The translations under genes were made by a program, and so were the position numbers. The notes beneath the pieces are model-generated. The model was not told where the DNA came from. It did no database searches and was given only the letters and a program-made list of their open reading frames with translations. A stretch of DNA of 64,000 nt from Leptasterias polaris (lineage: Eukaryota; Echinodermata; Asteroidea; Forcipulatida; Asteriidae): positions 3,720,001-3,784,000 of the forward strand of contig JAZGTN010000094.1 of assembly GCA_037783415.1 (NCBI GenBank), read 5' to 3'. Positions 55,998 to 64,000 of the stretch are shown in pieces; the stretch's first letter is position 1, and each line of letters opens with the position of its first letter.

Positions 55998-56906
55998 ATA
56001 TGCTGGTATGCAGATCATGAATATTTAAATCTTTCGTTCGACCGACTGCAAACAGCGCAGAATGGGAGGCAAATGATTCATTTTCGACGGTCCAATCACA
56101 AGCTTCCCTCATTATGACCTTTGTACCATGCTTCCACACATGCACACGATTCGAACACCGTGGCCGTTGAGACTGGGAGACTGGTTGGACGAGTCTGTTT
56201 TATCTGAGGGTGATGAAATCTTCAAATGTTGTAAACACGTAATCTTTACACTACGAGAACATTCGAAAATGATTATTTTTACGTTGTTAACTGCTTTAGT
56301 AATTTGAATAAAAAACTACAGGCCCTACTGTTATGATGTTAGTGCTGATAGAGAAAGAATTTCAACGATACGATTTTCTTTTTCTTTGTTAACGGTAAGC
56401 ATCTCTTTTTAAAAATGGAGTGTACTCAAACCGCGATTGCAAATGATTGCGCAATGCGCCCCCCCCCCCCATCCTATTAGTAAACATGACTTCCGCCACT
56501 GACCAATGGGGTCTTACAAGTCTTATGCACGCATTATAGTAATGACCCTGGCTAGCTCAAAACAGAACCATCAAGGCGTTGATTCAGATAGTCTACGTGT
56601 ACACATCTCACACCACGCAAGCACTGCGTTACACATGCTTGGCACACATCCAGAGACTGCACATAATATTATAGCTCGGGTGCATGGGTAGCGCAATGGC
56701 GCAATAGCGCAAAGGGAAAACCAACTAATCTAAAAAGACAATTAATAAATGAAAGTAAAACTCCAACGCCTTGGTCAAGGCTATGTCTGAATAAGCAGCT
56801 TCAGCAGCAGCCGATCAGTGGCTACGGCTATAGATTGCTAGAAAGTCCTACATTCTTCAACAATGTCACTGCTGCCGTAGCCAAAGTCACTTGATTCCAA
56901 CACAGC

Positions 56907-57036
56907 CCGGGCTGGATTTCACAAAAGCACTAAGACTCTTCTTAAGATGAGTTGTCATTATTGCCTACTAATGATTTGTATTGTTAAATCATTATTACCA
57001 TGCTCAGTAATTACCACTGTGTGAAATCGGCCCCTG
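56907..57036. mobile_element. MITE-A, copy 8, degraded
   Basis: The ends gggctggatttcacaaaagc and tgtgtgaaatcggcccctg remain. The interior is shortened. Confidence 0.6.
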
Positions 57037-57325
57037 TACATGTTAAGTATAAACCCAATTTACTCGTGGAAAGTATGGCACTGTTAAAGCAGAAAGCTGT
57101 ATGCTTTACATTATGTAGATGTATGTAAGTGTACAATTAGGGCAAGAAACCTTTTGCAAGAGCAATAAATTAAAGTCGTTAACTTTTACTACTAATACTA
57201 GATGAAGGATGCAATTAGTGGATGTGTACTTTCTCAGGGTTGTCAGAGTGTTTTTATTCACAGGTTGAAATCCAAAGCTCAGTACACTGGGTATGTATGC
57301 AGACCTGTTTACTCTTGTCATGGCA

Positions 57326-57893
57326 AAGGGGGCACCTTAATGAAGGGGGAACCTAAATGACGGGGGCACCTTAAAGAAGGTAGCATCTAAATGACAGGGG
57401 GCCCCTTAATGAAGGGGGCACCTTAATGAAGGGGGCACCTTAATGAAGGGGGCACCTTAATGAAGGGGGCACCTTAATGACGGGGGCACCTTAATGACGG
57501 GGGCACCTTAATGAAGGGGGCACCTTAATGACGGGGGCACCTTAATGACGGGGGCACCTTAATGACGGGGGCACCTTAATGAAGGGGGCACCTTAATGAA
57601 GGGGGCACCTTAATGAAGGGGGCACCTTAATGAAGGGGGCACCTTAATGACGGGGGCACCTTAATGACGGGGGCACCTTAATGAAGGGGGCACCTTAATG
57701 AAGGGGGCACCTTAATGAAGGGGGCACCTTAATGAAGGGGGCACCTTAATGAAGGGGGCACCTTAATGAAGGGGGCACCTTAATGACGGGGGCACCTTAA
57801 TGAAGGGGGCACCTTAATGAAGGGGGCACCTTAATGAAGGGGGCACCTTAATGACGGGGGCACCTTAATGAAGGGGGCACCTTAATGAAGTAT
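57326..57893. repeat. 17-bp minisatellite, about 33 copies
   Basis: The unit is gcaccttaatgaagggg, with one frequent variant position (gaagg or gacgg). The first five copies are diverged (for example aacctaaatgacggggg) and the remaining 28 are almost identical apart from the A/C site. The period is not a multiple of three and no coding frame is kept. Confidence 0.96.
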
Positions 57894-58663
57894 CAGGTAT
57901 GGTTTTATACCTCAAAATGAAGTCAATGGCGTGTTTTTCATTTAAAATGTTTCAGTTTAGATCGATTTGAAACACATGGAAGTCTACTTCCGAAGATTTT
58001 CTGTTGAATTTATCTTCCATATTAAAAATTTCTTAAAATGTGAGTGTGGTGGTTTTTTGGGGGGGAGGGCTTATTACTATTTTTTTTTTTGGGGGGGGCC
58101 AAAGTTAATATGAGCAGCATCAACCTACTAATACATGGAACACTAGACAAAATGTAATTTAAACATTACAGCCCATAATAAATGTACTAGGCCCTAATAT
58201 GGTAGTGATGTACAGCATATGGTTCTCAACAGGTGTACATCACACTGAGTCAACATGCAACTGGTGCATTGGTTCTGAATCCTCCCCCCCCCCCCCCCCC
58301 CCCGTTAAAACAAATAATAAACAAAACATGTTGATGATTTAGACGCCTGTGCACAATGTAAACAAACATTTGTTCAAGCCTAATATTTACATCTATGGAT
58401 TATTATGACAACAAATTGTCTTCATTACGTTTGTCATTATGAACATAAACGCAGTTTCCCCCCCCCCCCCAAGGACATTTCAGATTTCAAGCGAACGCCC
58501 TGAACGGACCATCTGATAACGCTATTGATTTTGATGCATCCGGAATTCCTAAAAATTCCTATTGAGGAATGTGCATCGAACACCAAACATTTTACACTTA
58601 CGAGTTGTAAGGAATGAGAGAGAGATAGAGGAACAGAAAACAACAACAGTGACAACAGTGACA

Positions 58664-59025
58664 ACAATAATAATATGGATTTATATCGCGCTTTATCACA
58701 CCCAAGGGCGTCTCAAAGCGCTTCGAACATTATTACCCCTGGTCACTGGGCCATTTATTTCATTCCTTAAACCATCTCAGCTCCCTGGGGAGTATACAGC
58801 CTGTGCTGCAATATATGCGCTACTAGGCTACATTGTAAATCAATCACAAGAACCATCTCTGCCCTCACAGGTACCCATTTTACCCCTGGGTGGAGAGAAG
58901 CAATTATAGTTAAGTGTCTTGCTCAGGGACACAAGTGTCACGGCCGGGACTCGAACCCACACTCTGCTGAACAGAAACAACAGAGCTTGAGTTCGGTGCT
59001 CTTAACCGCTCGGCCACGACACGCC
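58664..59025 (-). mobile_element. tRNA-Leu-like SINE, copy 6, near full length
   Basis: The minus-strand head has TGGCCGAGCGGTTAAGAGC and GGGTTCGAGTCCCGG. The body includes acccctgggtggagagaagc and ggagtatacagcctg (plus strand) and ends in an ataataata tail at 58664-58676. Short acaacaataac tracts lie on both sides and may reflect the target. Confidence 0.8.
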
Positions 59026-60504
59026 ACAACAACAATAACAACAATAACAACAATGGCATTCTAACCACATACTGGTATACATGTACTACTCTCATGACTG
59101 TACAATAGTACAATTTGTTGCACAATGGTTTATGGTTAAATTTTACTGATTGTTGAAATTCTCTCAGATTTTTTCATTGGGTTGGAGAAACTGTCTTGAC
59201 CATACCTACATGTATGCATGCATGCAAAATGTTTATGGTCTTGTAATAATATTCTGAAAGAAGTGCCCCCCCCCCCCCCCAACATGTAAAATGTTGTTTT
59301 TCCAAGGTACACACCTACATGTAAAAACACAATCTCCGGCCTGATTATATACAAATACAGCAAGAGAAAAATAAATTGAAAGTTAAAACACAAAGACTGC
59401 CAACGATAAAGAAACAAGCTGTTTCTGTTACAAACAAAATATATATTAAAATAAAGACTTTTTAAACAAAAACACCCCAGGCAAGAAACAAATTGTTATA
59501 GTGAGTCAGATGACTAAGCGAAAATAGTAACAAATCATATCATCACTTCATGTCACCACTTTGGAGTTGTGTGTATACGATCCTCATGCAAATTAGGTAG
59601 AAAAAAACCTCTCACTATTTGAGTGTGTTTAAAGATGAACACATATGTGACATAAACCCACTCTATTGACGACCACTGAACGAGGCATTGATGGAACAAA
59701 AGACACGACTAATTACCGGTCTGTGCACCAGATAACAATCAATAATGGATACTACATGTATTATTGCTGCATCCACACACCAGTTGAACACATCGTCAGC
59801 GTCTATGTGCGAGGGTTATTAGACTGTCAGAGGGATGATCGCAACTCCGTAGAGGACTGCTTCACCATATTGACTAGGATTCACATCATCCATTCATGCA
59901 TAAAAACACCCGTAACAGCATTACAAGTTTTCTTTGTATGGTTGCTAACGCTTATCACACATCAAAAAGATTTATTATAACATAAAAAAACTAAAACATA
60001 TTGTTTGCTTTGTTTTTGGTTTTTGCTTGATATACATATATATCTAGATATTGGCAAGTCGTTAGATAATGGCAAGTTCCTGGTAAACTTGTAATTACGT
60101 CATGATGACATCATCACAAGATTTTTTATGATTTTTTCATTTTTTGCCCATTTAAGTCATAAATTACTAACGGAACATGCTAAAATCAAAATTCTTTTTT
60201 AAACGGGCTTGATACATCATCAATTCTTCAAAAACAAATTGACGTCATCATGACGTCATCATTTGTCAGGTTATCTTACCTTAAAGGTACAGTTTTTCAA
60301 GATATATAGACAAGACATTCGAATAACAAGGCATTAGATATTGTAATATTACATGTAACTTGATTATGTACACACTATAAGGGTTTCGTATTCAAATGAG
60401 TAATTTGAAAATATTATTAGCGAAACAGCTCTGCATTTGTGCACAAATGCAATTATGTCTAGTTATTTTGTGTTATTCTGGCTGACATCTACAGTACATG
60501 TATA

Positions 60505-60740
60505 ATAACAATAATAATAATAATAATATTTGCATAGCGCTGGTATCTAGAAAACTATTCACTGCGCTGAGACCTCGGGAGAGTTAATGATGCCTGATTG
60601 AAAAGGTAAGTTTTGAGACGTGATCGAAAAGAAGCAATGTCAGGTTGTGTTCTAAGAGTCATTGGCAAACTGTTCCATACATGTAGGTGGGGTGCTGCAA
60701 CTGAAAAACTCTGTAAGCTCCGTAAGCTTTCATCCTGGCA
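60505..60740. mobile_element. Retroposon fragment with trinucleotide tail
   Basis: An aataataataat tract is followed by tttgcatagcgctggtatct and, further on, cattggcaaactgttccata. The pattern resembles SINE or LINE 3' ends seen elsewhere in the window. Its family is unclear. Confidence 0.4.
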
Positions 60741-61470
60741 GATGGAACCACAAGCAAGTGGGCATTACTTGTATGGTGATACAAGTTGCTACTTCTTGTT
60801 TAGTTATGCACAAATTATATGCATTATGATTGAATTTTGTATTTTATTTTATGGCCTACATGCAGTTTCGGTGAATATGCAATTTGTATGCAAATAAAAA
60901 TTGATGACTTTTCATCTCCGCATAAATGGCTTACACATGTACTTTTAGTGATAGCATAATTTGGTTTAAAGTTGGAACCAGCACTCACATTAATAATCAT
61001 CAAATGTGTAAAAACTAGTTGTCATTTTTGTGAAAAAAGTAGTTGCATTCAATTTTTTTTTTAAAACTTACATATATCCATGAACCCTTGATAAATTATT
61101 AAGTTATTCACCTTATACACAATGTTCTTTTTTCTGGGAAAACCTCACCTGGGATGTGATGAAGTGGAAATAATTTTAAATAAAAATATAAATACCCCTC
61201 CCGCAGATTTTGTTTTGAATCTGAGTAAGGAACATCTAGAGAAAAAAAAACAAACAATAAAAAAACTCAGCTAACCTTAATGAAAATGTCACAGGTTCAG
61301 GGTTAAAATAGGTCGACAGAATTTGTTGTTCAGGCAGCTTGACAAATGGAGTGTCACAAATTGCCCCACTGACTGTACTTCAATCTATTTAGTAAAACGG
61401 AAAATAAAAGGATGGTGCCAATATTCAAAACAGGGTGTCCAACAGAAAGACACCATGGTTCCCCTCAGGC

Positions 61471-62000
61471 TAATAAAACACTAGGCGACTGTTACACGTG
61501 GTCAAGAAAGTAAACCATACGTATAGAACTCTTTTGGGAACAGTGTTGGCTCTGAGAAGAGCCGGTGTGATCTTGATGTTTCGAACAATATATTCTGATT
61601 CAGGAGACCGTGCAAAATTACTTACAAAACACTCTCGACCTAAACCTATTCTTTTCCCCTGAAGACGAGCAGAGTATAGAGTTTGAAACGTCGAGACCAC
61701 AACAGCGCTTCTCAGAGCCAATACTTCTCCACTAATAAAACACCAGGCAACTGTTACATGTACATGGTCAAGAAAATAAACTTGCGGGTACAACCATGTA
61801 TAGAACTCTTTTGGGAACGGTGTTGGCTCTGAGATGAGCCGGTGTGATCTTGACTTTTCGAACAGTATACTCTGATTCAGGAGAATGGCATGGTTACTTA
61901 CAAAACTCTCGACCTGAAGACGAGCAGAGTATACAATTTGAAACGTCGAGACCAACAACGGCACTTCTCAGAGCCAACACTTCTCCCAAAAGAGTTTGTA
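61471..62000. repeat. GAAACGTC-family repeat, tandem duplication
   Basis: Two units of about 262 bp, starting at 61471 and 61733 (taataaaacac followed by gactgttacacg or caactgttacatg). Each is itself palindromic: gttggctctgag...gttcgaaa (as cgaac) on the left mirrors gtttgaaacgtcgagacc and cttctcagagccaa on the right. Confidence 0.75.
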
Positions 62001-62144
62001 CCCACAAGTTCACAACCCGCAGGTTTCCCCATGATCCACACCACGCAAAGCTTCAAACATCATTGGTCAAAATAAATTTCAAAAAAAAGTCACACTTTTT
62101 AGAATGAACGTGCTCTTAAAAAAAAACACCCCACATCAATGAAC

Positions 62145-62195
62145 CAGAAAACCAAACTAAACAGAAAACCAAACTAAACAGAAAACCAAATTAAA
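62145..62195. repeat. 17-bp tandem repeat, 3 copies
   Basis: The unit cagaaaaccaaactaaa occurs three times; the last copy has one substitution. Confidence 0.92.
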
Positions 62196-62712
62196 TAGTA
62201 GCCAAATCAAGGCTCTTCTCCATACACAAGTGATATGTAGCATTCATACAGATATGCACAGTAAAGAGTTGGAATGAAATGTGAAAAAAATAAATTGAAC
62301 TCGAAACGCTTGACCTTCCTTTTAAACTTGTATTTCAGTTACACGTTGCAGTATCGCGATAATTATGAGTAAAGTGTTTCATGGAGGACTTGCAGACGAA
62401 TCTACCCTTGACGTTGTTTTGATAAGACAGTAGAAAATCATTGGCGTCCTTAACTAAATAACAAAATCCCCCCCCCCCTTCTCCTCCATTAGCCTGCAGT
62501 ACATGCTCGTCGTAAATAGTTATTGGCAGATTATCAAATTAACAGCCTATTATTTGGAAGCTTTCTTTGGCCATGAAGTCTGATGTAGCCTCGTGCAAAG
62601 GCTTGCTCCATGGACTTTGTCGGCTAGTAGTCATTGCAATCTTGGACTTGAATGGAGAGGAAAACAAATTGTCGTTTGGGGAGATTTTCGATAGACGGAG
62701 ATGAAAAAAGGG

Positions 62713-62717
<5 letters not shown>

Positions 62718-62744
<27 letters not shown>

Positions 62745-64000
62745 TTATTTGCCATAACAGTACAAAACAAAATACAAGACAATATACCCCGAGATGGGCA
62801 AGGGACAACAAAAGCAAATACATACTATGATCCGTAGATCTGTTGCCCCACATCTGGGGTACACAATGAAATAAATATAGATTTAAACATATAATATAGT
62901 ACACGCAATAATAAAAGCAGATAATAATACAAAACCAATAATAAATAAATAATAAATAACTAATTTATAAAACGAAAATAAATGAGTAAAATAACAGTAA
63001 AAGTAAAGATAAACAAATAAAGAAGTATGTATATAAATAAATAAATAAATAAACTTGTAAATAAATAAATAAATAAATAAACTTGTTAATAAATAAAAAC
63101 GATTTAAATAAAAACGATTTAAAATATTGCACAAGTGAATGGGCTATAGCAGGCTATTAAAAGGGTGGACTAAACCCCAAACAAGTCCCAACACTAGAGC
63201 CACACTCCCCTCCCCGGAGAATTATACATGTATAAATAAATAAAAATGAGAACAAATAAAATAGTACAAAATTTACAAGTAAGAAAGAGTAATACAAAAA
63301 TACGGACAGAAAGCCCTGCCCACACTGAGAAAAATAATAAAAACTATTCAAGTTGATTCATGAGATTGGCAGACAGAATATCTAAGTGATTTGAGGAAGC
63401 TGTGGAAGGGCAATAGCAGTAGGGAATTACGAATGTTTTCTGGTAAACTAGACCAAAGTCTGGGGAAAAGATGAGGAGCAGACAAATGCAAAGCATCGGT
63501 TCTAGCATACAGGTGTTTGAAGGTGAGAACGTCAGGATATCTATGGTTGACAGAAATGATGCCAGCCACATCACAATGAATAAGGTTAAACTTACACTTA
63601 ATGATAAAATACAAAACAGAAAAATTACGACGAATTGACAGAGACGACCAATTAAGGGACTTAAGTCTATCGGGGTAAGACATCTCACCCATCCTCTGCC
63701 CAAGAATAAATCGAGTAGCACGTTTTTGTACCCGTTCAAGGGCCTGAGTCTGGAGAGATGTATGAGGGAGCCATGCTGGCATACCATATTCTAAAATAGG
63801 GAGAACTAGAGATTTATAAAGACAGAACTTGGCTGAAACAGAAGAATTGAAAGCAATGGTCTTAATGAGGCCCAATGTTCTATTGGCACTTGAAACAACA
63901 TTCTTGATATGGTTAGTCCAAGAGAGCTGAGCATTCAGAGTGACTCCAAGGTATTTGACAGAGGTTGTGGGTTGCAAGGGAAAACCTGAAAGAGTGTAAA
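62718..64000 (-). mobile_element. Third non-LTR retrotransposon, continues past the edge
   Basis: On the minus strand it holds the C-terminal coding region (63348-64000), then a 3' UTR with aaataaataaat-rich patches (62935-63120) and gtaccccagatgtggggcaa, ending in AATAATAAT repeats at 62718-62755. The ORF, UTR and trinucleotide tail order fits CR1/L2-like elements. The upstream part lies outside the window. Confidence 0.8.
63348..64000 (-). CDS. Non-LTR retrotransposon ORF2, C-terminal part
   Basis: An uninterrupted frame runs from the right edge to the stop at 63350-63348, about 216 codons, with no initiation codon needed because it continues beyond the window. It encodes the region downstream of the RT catalytic core: SVKYLGVTLNAQLSWTNHI, LYKSLVLPILEYGMPAWLP and LERVQKRATRFILG, then a Leu-rich C-terminus with LWSSLPENIRN. 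These motifs are typical of Jockey/CR1/L2-type ORF2 proteins. The catalytic YADD box would lie just upstream, outside the window. It could be part of an intact element, but that cannot be judged here. Confidence 0.8.
   Translation of the reverse strand, partial: YTLSGFPLQPTTSVKYLGVTLNAQLSWTNHIKNVVSSANRTLGLIKTIAFNSSVSAKFCLYKSLVLPILEYGMPAWLPHTSLQTQALERVQKRATRFILGQRMGEMSYPDRLKSLNWSSLSIRRNFSVLYFIIKCKFNLIHCDVAGIISVNHRYPDVLTFKHLYARTDALHLSAPHLFPRLWSSLPENIRNSLLLLPFHSFLKSLRYSVCQSHEST

Larger units (their letters stand above)
28293..64000 (-). other. JPH: Presumed junctophilin intron 1 (partial)
   Basis: No exon with the missing N-terminal MORN repeats was found between the MORN VI exon and the right edge, so this stretch is read as one intron longer than 35 kb. 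Another small gene with unrecognised exons inside it cannot be excluded. Stretches with nothing recognised include 28300-29600, 31200-31850, 34110-34740, 36500-37300, 43520-44870, 45300-45860, 46980-47900, 48220-48700, 50050-51060, 54130-55180, 56000-56900, 57900-58650, 59030-60480, 60760-61465 and 62200-62710. Confidence 0.55.

Noticed and set aside
60094..60270. tgacgtcatcatgacgtcatc stretches as CRE-type regulatory sites.
   Set aside because: They are part of a loosely inverted, AT-rich repeat with no promoter or exon nearby, so I have no support for a regulatory role.

Overview
The window looks like animal nuclear DNA: one large, intron-rich gene, AT-rich non-coding sequence and many kinds of transposon debris. 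I recognise a junctophilin gene, which restricts it to Metazoa. The repeat style suggests an echinoderm, possibly a sea star: short palindromic MITEs ending in TTAA, SINEs with tRNA heads, and a DIRS-type retroelement. That placement rests on recollection of similar repeats, not on a search.

The only host gene I can support is junctophilin (JPH), on the minus strand. Four coding exons lie at 28292-27470, 15927-15809, 5951-4963 and 3837-3712. Their splice phases (1, 2, 1, 0) join without conflict and encode the last 684 residues: a MORN repeat, a Ser-rich joining region, two more MORN repeats, an Ala-rich helix, a divergent charged region and a C-terminal membrane anchor. The exon or exons for the N-terminal MORN repeats are not visible, so they probably lie beyond base 64000. 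In that case everything from 28293 to the right edge is one intron longer than 35 kb. The 3' UTR runs left from 3711.

The most striking element is a nearly complete DIRS-type tyrosine-recombinase retrotransposon at 37749-43514, in the same orientation as JPH. It has inverted terminal repeats of about 155 bp, 142 bp of them identical, and an internal complementary region that is the reverse complement of the two joined ends. It has three overlapping open frames: Gag, RT-RNase H-methyltransferase-like, and tyrosine recombinase. The recombinase frame lacks its C-terminal catalytic part and has a strong splice-donor-like sequence at the break.

Other mobile DNA: three non-LTR retrotransposon lineages (22.7-23.8 kb with a 3' relative at 45.9 kb; 33.8-34.1 kb; 62.7 kb to the right edge); two hAT-like non-autonomous elements with target duplications (34757-36107 and 53252-53980); tRNA-derived SINEs with Leu-, Glu- and Asn-like heads; several palindromic MITE families, some nested; and a 17-bp minisatellite at 57326-57893 plus shorter tandem arrays. 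No CRISPR, rRNA or intact tRNA gene was seen.
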